From an uncultured Lachnospiraceae bacterium (GTDB taxonomy: Bacteria; Bacillota_A; Clostridia; Lachnospirales; Lachnospiraceae), in contig CACXDR010000219.1 in the NCBI GenBank assembly GCA_902766415.1, positions 1 to 8,205 of the forward strand: DNA of 8,205 nt, written 5' to 3'. This document shows, one piece after another, positions 1 to 5,196 of this stretch. The translations under genes were made by a program, and so were the position numbers. The notes under the pieces are model-generated. The model was not told the origin of the DNA, ran no database searches, and saw only the letters and a list, made by a program, of their open reading frames with translations. The stretch's first letter is position 1; each line of letters opens with the position of its first letter.

Positions 1-420
1 CTCGGCGAGGCGCTGCACGATGAATTCAAGGACTATCAGGCGCAGATCGTGAAGAATGCCGCAGTCCTCGCGGACACCCTGCTTGCGGGCGGCGTCAGCC
101 TGGTCAGCGGCGGAACGGACAACCATCTCATGCTTCTGGACCTCCGCAGCATCGACATGAGCGGACAGGAGCTGGAGGACCGCCTGGACCGCGTGCACAT
201 CACCGTCAACAAGAACTCCATCCCCGGCGATACCCGCCCGCCCATGGAGACCTCCGGCATCCGCATCGGCACGCCGGCTGTCACGACCCGCGGTTTCAAG
301 GAAGAGGAGATGAAGATCGTAGGCGACCTGATCCTGAAGTCCATCTTTGATTTCGACATGAGCAGAGGCGAGATCCTCTCCACGGTGGATGAGCTCTGCA
401 CGAAGTATCCGCTGTACTGA
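1..420 (+). CDS. glyA: Serine hydroxymethyltransferase, C-terminal part (5' end outside window)
   Basis: The open frame runs from the first base to the TGA at 418-420 and gives the last 139 residues of a PLP-dependent serine hydroxymethyltransferase, which interconverts serine and glycine using tetrahydrofolate in the cytosol. Recognition rests on the typical C-terminal blocks: SGGTDNHLMLLDL (fragment residues 36-48), the KNSIPGD segment near 71-77, and TSGIRIGTPAVTTRGF (84-99). The Arg in SGIRIGTP corresponds to the arginine that binds the substrate carboxylate in characterised GlyA proteins. The PLP-binding Lys lies upstream of the window. An internal GTG at 49 is not a start, because the homology continues through it to base 1. 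A large palindrome 20 bases after the stop probably ends the transcript. The gene is convergent with the dehydrogenase at 575-1525 and is most likely a housekeeping gene unrelated to the cluster. Confidence 0.95.
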   Translation, partial: LGEALHDEFKDYQAQIVKNAAVLADTLLAGGVSLVSGGTDNHLMLLDLRSIDMSGQELEDRLDRVHITVNKNSIPGDTRPPMETSGIRIGTPAVTTRGFKEEEMKIVGDLILKSIFDFDMSRGEILSTVDELCTKYPLY

Positions 421-440
421 AGCTCTGTAAAAACAAGTAA

Positions 441-540
441 GGGACTGCTGCACTAAGGTTTTTTGAAGACAAGTTCCCCGTGTCCGGACGCTCCGGATAC
501 GGGGGAACATTGTCCGCATTTTCCTTAGTGCGGCAGTCCC
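441..540. repeat. ~100-bp palindromic element A, probable bidirectional terminator
   Basis: The outer arms 441-458 and 523-540 are complementary at 17 of 18 positions, and the exception is a G-U pair. The inner arms (about 468-487 with 492-514) also pair, built on GACAA-GTTCCCC and GGGGGAACATTGTC. The whole 100 bases can fold into one long hairpin with a small internal loop. It sits between the convergent glyA and dehydrogenase genes and is followed by TCTTTT on the plus strand and by a T-rich stretch (TTACTTGTTTTT) on the minus strand. It could therefore end transcripts from both sides. A related element lies at 7000-7109, so it is probably a dispersed repeat and not a unique terminator. No target-site duplication is visible. 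Confidence 0.8.
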
Positions 541-574
541 TCTTTTGCTGGCTGCGGGGCTTCAGGGCCGCGGA

Positions 575-1525
575 TCACAGCTTCGGGGAGTTCACCGGGA
601 ACTTCGGCGCTCCGCCCTTTAAAACGGCGTCTACGGCCTCTGCGGCCATCATTTCCATCATTTCGTTCGATTCCGCCGTGAAGGAGGCGTAGTGCGGGGA
701 GACGGTCATGTTCACCGCGGTAAGGAGCGGGTTGTCCGCCGACGGGATGTCGTTCGTGAAGACGTCGGTGCCTGCCGCCAGGATCACGCCGTCCCGGAGG
801 GCCTCCGCAAGGTCCGCTTCATTGACCAGCGCGCCGCGCGCGCAGTTGACCAGGATCGCGGACGGCTTCATGAGCTGAAGCGTCTCCCTGCGGATCATGT
901 TTTCCGTCTCCGGCGTCGCGGGAACGTGGAGGGTGACGACATCGGCCTCCTTCAGGACGTCCTCCGCGGAGGGAAGGATCCTTACGTAGTCCGGGATCGC
1001 GGGGGACAGGAACATGTCATAGCCCGCGACCTCCATCCCGAAGCCGTTGTGCGCGATCTCCGCGACCGTCCTGCCGATGGCACCGAGCCCGATGACGCCG
1101 AGCGTCTTTCCGCGGAGCTCCACCGCCTGGACCTTGTTCCTGATGTCGTAGTTGCCTGCCTTCGTCTCGCTGTCGCAGAGGACGATGTTCTTCGCGCAGG
1201 CTGCGATCAGCGACATGGTGTGCTCGGCGACCGCGTTGGTGTTCGCGCCGCGGGCCACGCCGACCCAGATGCCCTTTTCCTCCGCGTGCTTTACGTCGAT
1301 CATGTCGACGCCCACGCCGATCCGGCCGATGACCTTCAGCTTCTTCGCCGCGTCGATCACCCTCGCCGTGAAGGGATAGCTTCTCGCAAGCAGGCCGTCG
1401 GCGTCTCCGACCTCACGGATGAGGCCCTCCTCGTCCTTCGCGTGCCCGGTCACGACCTCATAGCCGCGTGACTCGAGGAAGCGGATGCTTTTTTCATGCA
1501 GATTGTCTGGGATCAGGACTTTCAT
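575..1525 (-). CDS. D-2-hydroxyacid dehydrogenase (phosphoglycerate dehydrogenase-like), left operon
   Basis: This 316-residue cytosolic enzyme belongs to the D-isomer-specific 2-hydroxyacid dehydrogenase family, which reduces 2-oxoacids to (R)-2-hydroxyacids with NAD(P)H or runs the reverse reaction. The Rossmann motif GLGAIG is at residues 146-151. Asp170 at the end of the second strand predicts NAD(H) preference. The catalytic Arg is Arg230 (NCARGALVNE) and the catalytic His is His278 (SPHYASFT). At the usual Glu position, third after DVF, there is Asp259, a conservative but noteworthy change. The start at 1525 is preferred over the in-frame ATG at 1532-1534 because AAGGAG (1535-1540) directly abuts the latter but lies 9 bases from the former. 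It is the last gene of the racemase-aminotransferase-dehydrogenase operon. The substrate is unknown; phosphoglycerate, hydroxypyruvate or an amino-acid-derived 2-oxoacid are all possible. Confidence 0.9.
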   Translation of the reverse strand: MKVLIPDNLHEKSIRFLESRGYEVVTGHAKDEEGLIREVGDADGLLARSYPFTARVIDAAKKLKVIGRIGVGVDMIDVKHAEEKGIWVGVARGANTNAVAEHTMSLIAACAKNIVLCDSETKAGNYDIRNKVQAVELRGKTLGVIGLGAIGRTVAEIAHNGFGMEVAGYDMFLSPAIPDYVRILPSAEDVLKEADVVTLHVPATPETENMIRRETLQLMKPSAILVNCARGALVNEADLAEALRDGVILAAGTDVFTNDIPSADNPLLTAVNMTVSPHYASFTAESNEMMEMMAAEAVDAVLKGGAPKFPVNSPKL

Positions 1526-1534
1526 CGTTAACAT

Positions 1535-1540
1535 CTCCTT
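1535..1540 (-). promoter_or_regulatory. Ribosome binding site deciding the dehydrogenase start
   Basis: On the minus strand AAGGAG is followed immediately by an ATG and, 9 bases on, by a second in-frame ATG. The spacing fits only the second ATG (1523-1525), giving a protein that starts MKVLIPDN, as family members usually do. The longer start would add three residues. Confidence 0.75.
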
Positions 1541-1545
1541 TTCCG

Positions 1546-1590
1546 GCTGCCGCGCAGGGCCCTTCCCGGGGTTTTCCTGAACGCGGCAGC
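1546..1590. repeat. Intercistronic hairpin, possible short relative of the palindromic elements (element C)
   Basis: GCTGCCGCG (1546-1554) and CGCGGCAGC (1582-1590) form a perfect 9-bp inverted repeat in the 93-base gap between the aminotransferase and dehydrogenase genes. The right arm belongs to a 13-base block, AACGCGGCAGCTT, that is identical at 7088-7100 in element B, and the loop holds a TTCCCGGGG core similar to the cores of elements A and B. On the minus strand, which is transcribed here, no T run follows. It is therefore more likely an mRNA processing or stabilising hairpin than a terminator. Membership of the repeat family is an inference from short matches. Confidence 0.5.
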
Positions 1591-1618
1591 TTTGTTTATG
1601 TGGGCCGGGAAGTAAATA

Positions 1619-2827
1619 TCATTTCGCGGAAGCAAGCCCCGCGCAGAATTCCTTCATGCGTTCAAGACCCTCCGCGATCCTGTCGTCCGAGGTCGTGTAG
1701 GCAAGGCGGATAAAGGTATCGGACTCCTCGCCGAGGCCGACCGCGGGGACCGTCGCGACGTACTTTTCCTCGAGGAGCCGCATCGCGAAATCATAGCCGC
1801 CTATGCCAAGCCCGGATACGTCGACCATCATGTAGAACGCGCCGCGGGGACGCACATAGTGAAGGCCCGGGATCCCGTCGATCGCCGTCATGACCATGTT
1901 CCGCCTCCTGTCGAAGGCAGCGACCATGTCGGTGATGTCCTTCTTCGTGCGCGGCGTGTCCATGCCCTCGGCGACGCCGCGCTGGATGAAGGTGGGAGAG
2001 CAGGTCGTGGAATACTGGTGGACCCTCAGGATGAGGGACAGAAGCTTCGCGTCCGCCGCGATGTAGCCCAGGCGCCAGCCTGTCATGGCGTAGGTCTTCG
2101 AAAAGCCGCTGACGATGACCGCGCGTTCCTTCATGCCGGGGATGGATGCCATGGAGCAGAACTCCGCGTCGTCGTAGACCAGGCGGGAATAGATCTCGTC
2201 CGCGATCACCAGGAAGTTGTATTCCTTCGAAAGCCTGGCGATCTCGAGGAGGCACTCCCTGGAGAGGACGCAGCCGGTCGGGTTCGAGGGATTGTTGAGC
2301 ATGAGGAGCTTGGTCTTCCTGCTCACTGCCGCGCGCAGCGCGTCAAGGTCCACCTGGAAGCCCTTTGCGGGATCCAGCGGGACCTTCACGACCTTTGCCT
2401 CGCATTCGCCTGCCAGGCAGTTGTAGCTCACGAAGGCGGGCTCCAGGATGATGACCTCGTCGTCCCTGTCGACAAAGGCGAGGACCGCGTTGTTCAGGGC
2501 CTCCGCGGCGCTCGAGGTGACCAGGATCTCGGTCTCCGGGTCATAGTCCCGGCCGGTCTCCCATTTCACGTACGCGCTGATCTTTTTCCGCAGCAGGGGA
2601 TCGCCCTTGTTGGAGGAATAGTGGGTCAGGTTGTTCGTGATCGCCCGGATCGTCGCCTCCTTGATGTCTGACGGGGTGTCGAAATCCGGCTCGCCCGCGC
2701 TGAAACGGATCACGTCGCGGCCTTCCGCCTGGAGCTCCGACGCGCGGTTCATGATGGCGCGGATCATCGAGGGCTTTACCTCCGCCATGCGCCGCGCGCC
2801 TTCAGAAAGCACATATTCTTTTTCCAT
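1619..2827 (-). CDS. PLP-dependent class I/II aminotransferase (aspartate aminotransferase-like)
   Basis: This 402-residue fold-type I aminotransferase moves an amino group between an amino acid and a 2-oxoacid in the cytosol. The PLP Schiff-base lysine is Lys244 in SGFSKTYAMTGWRLGY. Asn182 (NPSNPTG) and Asp210/Tyr213 (ADEIY) are the usual cofactor contacts. Arg374 (FIRLAY) is the expected substrate-carboxylate arginine. FSAGEPDFDTP near 42-52 is the N-terminal signature of the aspartate/aromatic aminotransferase subgroup. Length is normal for the family. AAGGAG at 2838-2843 lies 10 bases before the ATG. It is the middle gene of the left operon, 59 bases after the racemase-like gene and 93 before the dehydrogenase, which fits supplying a 2-oxoacid for reduction. 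Amino-acid specificity cannot be read from the sequence; annotation as Asp, aromatic or alanine aminotransferase would be a guess. Confidence 0.93.
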   Translation of the reverse strand: MEKEYVLSEGARRMAEVKPSMIRAIMNRASELQAEGRDVIRFSAGEPDFDTPSDIKEATIRAITNNLTHYSSNKGDPLLRKKISAYVKWETGRDYDPETEILVTSSAAEALNNAVLAFVDRDDEVIILEPAFVSYNCLAGECEAKVVKVPLDPAKGFQVDLDALRAAVSRKTKLLMLNNPSNPTGCVLSRECLLEIARLSKEYNFLVIADEIYSRLVYDDAEFCSMASIPGMKERAVIVSGFSKTYAMTGWRLGYIAADAKLLSLILRVHQYSTTCSPTFIQRGVAEGMDTPRTKKDITDMVAAFDRRRNMVMTAIDGIPGLHYVRPRGAFYMMVDVSGLGIGGYDFAMRLLEEKYVATVPAVGLGEESDTFIRLAYTTSDDRIAEGLERMKEFCAGLASAK

Positions 2828-2851
2828 GATCTTTTCGCTCCTTTTTCACAT

Positions 2852-2876
2852 AAAAGGGCGGCGTTCCCTGCCGCCC
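2852..2876 (-). terminator. Hairpin plus short T run after the racemase-like gene (possible attenuator)
   Basis: GGGCGGC (2856-2862) and GCCGCCC (2870-2876) form a perfect 7-bp stem with a 7-base loop. Read on the minus strand it lies 10 bases after the racemase-family stop and is followed by TTTT (2852-2855). It looks like a weak intrinsic terminator inside the operon. The next gene's ribosome binding site starts only 8 bases downstream, so partial read-through would lower aminotransferase and dehydrogenase expression relative to the first gene. It could instead act only as a 3'-end stabiliser. Confidence 0.55.
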
Positions 2877-2886
2877 TGCCAAAAGC

Positions 2887-3618
2887 CTACCGCTGGTAAT
2901 AGGGGGCGTTCACGCAGCTGTCGATGTACTCCAGAAGCTGGTTGATCCCGAAGACCGGGACGCCCGCGATGTCCTGGATCATGCGGGTGAAGGGCGCGTA
3001 GTTCGTGCACTCCAGGATGAGGGCACCGGTGTCCGGGTGCTCCCGCATGTGGCGCTCCGTCATCTCCTGGATGTCCGCCGTCAGCTCGTCCCACTGTCCC
3101 TCAGGGTTGTCCGCGATGATCAGCTCGGAAAAGCGCGATTCCGGCGCCTGGCCCGTCACATGGACGTTTACGTCCTCCGATGACCAGCCGCACTGGTTAA
3201 AATACGGCTCCGTAAGAAGGTCCGCGCATTCCGTCAGGATCCCGATCGAGGAGCTGCTGTTCAGCATGGTCTTAAGGACCGGGACCAGCAGCATGGTCGA
3301 GGTGAACACGGGGATGCGGACCGCGTCCGCCAGCTGCTTCTGGAAGCCCGCGAGGAAGCTGCAGCTCGTGGTGATCGCCTTGCAGCCTTCGTTTTCAAGG
3401 CTCCGTGCGGCCTTGATGAAGGGCCCGATCAGCTGCTCGTTCGCGTTCTTCTCCGTCATGTTGAGCGGGTCGATGTTGACGATCCGGTAGCGCACCGGGA
3501 CGCGGAAGGTGCGCGCGTTCCCGATGTCGCCGACAAGACGGGGGAAGACCGTGCGCATCATGAGGATACCGATGTCCTGTCCGTAGTTGGTATAACCGCC
3601 TTTCAGATGATTGACCAT
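2887..3618 (-). CDS. Asp/Glu/hydantoin racemase family protein
   Basis: This 243-residue protein belongs to the cofactor-independent Asp/Glu racemase superfamily, which includes aspartate, glutamate and hydantoin racemases, maleate isomerase and arylmalonate decarboxylase. The family's two catalytic cysteines are visible: Cys86 in AITTSCSFLAGFQ and Cys204 in ALILECTNYAPF, placed symmetrically in the two half-domains. Having both cysteines fits a two-base racemase or isomerase better than a decarboxylase, which keeps only one. Length is normal. AAGGAG at 3628-3633 is 9 bases before the ATG. It is the first gene of the left operon, ahead of an aminotransferase and a D-2-hydroxyacid dehydrogenase, so it may make the amino-acid enantiomer used by the aminotransferase. 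The substrate is unassigned, and the extended N-terminus (GGYTNYGQDIGILMM) suggests a subgroup distinct from classical glutamate racemase MurI. Confidence 0.85.
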   Translation of the reverse strand: MVNHLKGGYTNYGQDIGILMMRTVFPRLVGDIGNARTFRVPVRYRIVNIDPLNMTEKNANEQLIGPFIKAARSLENEGCKAITTSCSFLAGFQKQLADAVRIPVFTSTMLLVPVLKTMLNSSSSIGILTECADLLTEPYFNQCGWSSEDVNVHVTGQAPESRFSELIIADNPEGQWDELTADIQEMTERHMREHPDTGALILECTNYAPFTRMIQDIAGVPVFGINQLLEYIDSCVNAPYYQR

Positions 3619-3688
3619 GTTCCGACGCTCCTTTCAAACCCGGCACCCGCCGCCGCAAAAACAAAGGCGGAAAGCTGGAGACCCCTAT

Positions 3689-3738
3689 AAAAAAAAAAAA
3701 AAAAAAAGAAAAAAAATCCGCAGACCATAGCCTGCGGA
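3689..3738 (-). terminator. Intrinsic terminator of the PucR-family gene, with very long T tract
   Basis: On the minus strand TCCGCAG (rc of 3732-3738) and CTGCGGA (rc of 3717-3723) form a 7-bp stem around an 8-base loop. The stem is followed at once by T8, C and T19 (3716 down to 3689). It lies 55 bases after the regulator's stop and should end its transcript before the racemase operon, which begins 71 bases further on. The T tract is far longer than termination needs. Confidence 0.85.
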
Positions 3739-3774
3739 AGGGGAGAGACACTTTAAAACCGGGTCCGGGGAATG

Positions 3775-3789
3775 ATAGACAAAATGTCC
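3775..3789. promoter_or_regulatory. Putative operator copy 1 (ATAGACAAAATGTCC)
   Basis: The 15 bases are identical to 5036-5050 and contain a perfect dyad, GACA-AAA-TGTC (3778-3788). This copy starts 4 bases beyond the regulator's stop codon and about 160 bases upstream of the racemase-family start. Unlike the other copy, it has no good -10 sequence at promoter distance. Its likely ligand is the adjacent PucR-family protein, by inference from position only. Confidence 0.5.
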
Positions 3790-3793
3790 CGCC

Positions 3794-4972
3794 TCAGTAG
3801 ATGAAGTAGTCGTGGAACAGGAGGTTGATCGACATGTAAAGGCGGGTGTACCAGTCCTCCAGGTTCAGTCCGCTGATCTCGCGGATCTTGTCGAGACGTT
3901 TTAAGAGCGTGTGGCGGTGGATGTACAGGTAGCCCGCGCTCTGCGTGATGCTGCAGTTGTTGGACAGGAACACGCGGAGCGTCTGCGTGTAATTCGTGTT
4001 GTTCCGGTGGTCGTAATCAAGAAGCGACTGGAGCTGCCGGTTGTCGAGGACGGCAGAGTGGTCGAACTGGTGCATGTGGCCCAGAAGCAGGATGAACTTC
4101 ATACGCTCCCAGGGGCAGATGCCGCGCTTCGCCCCGATCGTGTGAAGCGCGCGGATGGCCTCCGCCGCCCGCCGGACAGTCACGGACAGGTCGCTTTCCG
4201 GCGTCAGCTCCGCGGAGCCGACGTAGAAGCTGGTCCCGCTCTGCTCGGAGAGGAGCGTGAGGTGGATGTTAAGCCCGTAAAGAAGCGTGTGGGCCGTCTT
4301 TTCAGGGGCGCTGAGAAGATAGACGAGACGGCTTTCGGGAAGCGCCAGCATCCTGAAAAAGCTGGAGCAGGACTGGAGGTACGAGGAGATCTGGGAGGTC
4401 GTCCCGTCCCAGGTCTCCTGGTCCGAGTACGGGGCGTCCACCGGGGCGAGCAGCATCAGCCGGGTGCAGGTGCCGTCCTCCTTTACAGTGCCGGGATCCC
4501 CGAAGAGCGCGGAGGATTCCTTCTGTACGGTCTCCTTTAAAAACTGCTCCGCCTTCAGAAGGTCTGTGTCCCGCCAGCCCTGTTTTTCCGTGGAGGAAAG
4601 GAGCTGCACCATCGTGTGAAGGATCGCGGAGAAGGTGATGTTCTTCGGGATGGTCAGGACAGGAAAGCCGAAAAGCTCTGCCTGCTCGATGATATGGTCC
4701 GGGACCTTGTCAAGATAGACCCCGAGCTGTATGACCAGGCCGCTCACGCTGCCCTGGGCGAGCTTCCGGATGACGTCCCGGTACCGGGAACCGTCCCCGA
4801 TCCCGTGGCCGGTCGTGAACAGAAGCTCATAGGGGGCTACGGAGCCGGGACTGTCGAGGATCTCCATGATATTGACCCAGTGGATCTCCCGGTCTGTTCC
4901 TGCCTTGCCCGCGGCAAGGCGCATCCCGTTGAAGGGCTTCCGGATGAGAAGATCACTTACTGTAAGCGCCAT
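3794..4972 (-). CDS. PucR/CdaR-family transcriptional regulator
   Basis: This 392-residue DNA-binding regulator has the PucR architecture. The N-terminal PucR-type domain spans about residues 5-127 (TVSDLLIRKPFNGMRLAAG, then EILDSPGSVAPYELLFTTG, LVIQLG, GFPVLTIP). A variable middle region follows, and the C-terminal PucR helix-turn-helix covers about 328-385 (TLRVFLSNNCSITQSAGYL, then IHRHTLLKRLDKIREISGL). Family members respond to small metabolites and often activate catabolic genes for purines, sugar acids or amino acids. Length is in the usual range. AGGAGG (4979-4984) lies 6 bases before the ATG. It is divergent from the right operon and followed by the racemase operon in the same direction behind a terminator. 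A GACA-AAA-TGTC dyad overlaps its own promoter, so autoregulation is likely. The effector is unknown; the enzymes on either side suggest an amino acid, 2-oxoacid or hydroxyacid. Confidence 0.9.
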   Translation of the reverse strand: MALTVSDLLIRKPFNGMRLAAGKAGTDREIHWVNIMEILDSPGSVAPYELLFTTGHGIGDGSRYRDVIRKLAQGSVSGLVIQLGVYLDKVPDHIIEQAELFGFPVLTIPKNITFSAILHTMVQLLSSTEKQGWRDTDLLKAEQFLKETVQKESSALFGDPGTVKEDGTCTRLMLLAPVDAPYSDQETWDGTTSQISSYLQSCSSFFRMLALPESRLVYLLSAPEKTAHTLLYGLNIHLTLLSEQSGTSFYVGSAELTPESDLSVTVRRAAEAIRALHTIGAKRGICPWERMKFILLLGHMHQFDHSAVLDNRQLQSLLDYDHRNNTNYTQTLRVFLSNNCSITQSAGYLYIHRHTLLKRLDKIREISGLNLEDWYTRLYMSINLLFHDYFIY

Positions 4973-5022
4973 AAGACACCTCCTGGGCTGAATAATTGTC
5001 TGAAAAATTATAAATATGCATC

Positions 5023-5051
5023 ATTATATTCATAAATAGACAAAATGTCCA
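5023..5051 (-). promoter_or_regulatory. Probable sigma-A promoter of the PucR-family gene
   Basis: Read on the minus strand, TGGACA (rc of 5046-5051; one mismatch to TTGACA) and a perfect TATAAT (rc of 5023-5028) are separated by exactly 17 bases. Transcription would start near 5016, giving a leader of about 44 bases before the ATG at 4972. The -35 box lies inside the 15-base repeat carrying the GACA-AAA-TGTC dyad, so a protein bound there would compete with RNA polymerase. Confidence 0.7.
5036..5050. promoter_or_regulatory. Putative operator copy 2 (ATAGACAAAATGTCC)
   Basis: This is the second copy of the 15-base sequence found at 3775-3789, with the perfect dyad at 5039-5049. It overlaps the -35 box of the regulator's promoter and ends about 33 bases upstream of the -35 box of the right operon's promoter. 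That is a position where a bound activator could stimulate the right operon while repressing the regulator gene. The binding protein is inferred, not shown. Confidence 0.55.
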
Positions 5052-5081
5052 CGGTAATTTTTAAATATACGATATTCTGGA

Positions 5082-5104
5082 AGTTGGGCGCCATGTGCCC
5101 AACT
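5082..5104. promoter_or_regulatory. Perfect 8+8 dyad inside the right operon's promoter
   Basis: AGTTGGGC (5082-5089) and GCCCAACT (5097-5104) form a perfect inverted repeat separated by 7 bases. It covers the -35 box and the spacer up to the extended -10 element of the right operon's promoter. Such a placement suits a repressor operator. It would lie upstream of the predicted transcription start, so it is unlikely to be an RNA hairpin. Its sequence is unrelated to the GACA-AAA-TGTC dyad, implying a second regulator or a second binding mode. Confidence 0.6.
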
Positions 5105-5112
5105 GGTACAAT
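5084..5112 (+). promoter_or_regulatory. Probable sigma-A promoter of the right operon
   Basis: TTGGGC (5084-5089) and TACAAT (5107-5112) are separated by 17 bases, and TGG directly before the -10 gives an extended -10 element. Transcription would start near 5119, leaving a leader of roughly 78 bases before the ATG at 5197. The weak -35 box fits a promoter that needs an activator. Confidence 0.6.
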
Positions 5113-5196
5113 TTCCTTAGAAAGGGAGACTGCGGGACCGTCCGCGCTTCAGGAAAGCGGATATCCCACGCGCCCGGCGAAAGGAGAGTTCTTACT

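Noticed and set aside
441..540. Element A as an insertion-sequence remnant
   Set aside because: No transposase fragment, target-site duplication or coding potential is visible; a hairpin terminator/repeat explains the sequence better.
692..1471. Long plus-strand open frame opposite the left dehydrogenase
   Set aside because: Its translation is Arg/Asp/His-rich low-complexity sequence typical of the antisense frame of a GC-rich gene, and the opposite strand has clear catalytic motifs.
1859..2671. Plus-strand open frame opposite the aminotransferase
   Set aside because: It has antisense-shadow composition and no family resemblance; the minus-strand aminotransferase motifs are unambiguous.
3395..3751. 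Minus-strand open frame with a poly-Phe stretch resembling a membrane segment
   Set aside because: The Phe run is the translated terminator T tract, and the rest overlaps the racemase-family gene in another frame.
5003..5062. AAAAATTA / TAATTTTT inverted repeat around the regulator's promoter
   Set aside because: Eight A/T-only bases at 44-base separation in an AT-rich stretch are easily explained by base composition.
5095..5196. Upstream in-frame ATG extending the right dehydrogenase by 34 residues
   Set aside because: It overlaps the predicted -35/-10 region, has no ribosome binding site and adds residues unlike the family N-terminus. The ATG at 5197 has a good AAGGAG.
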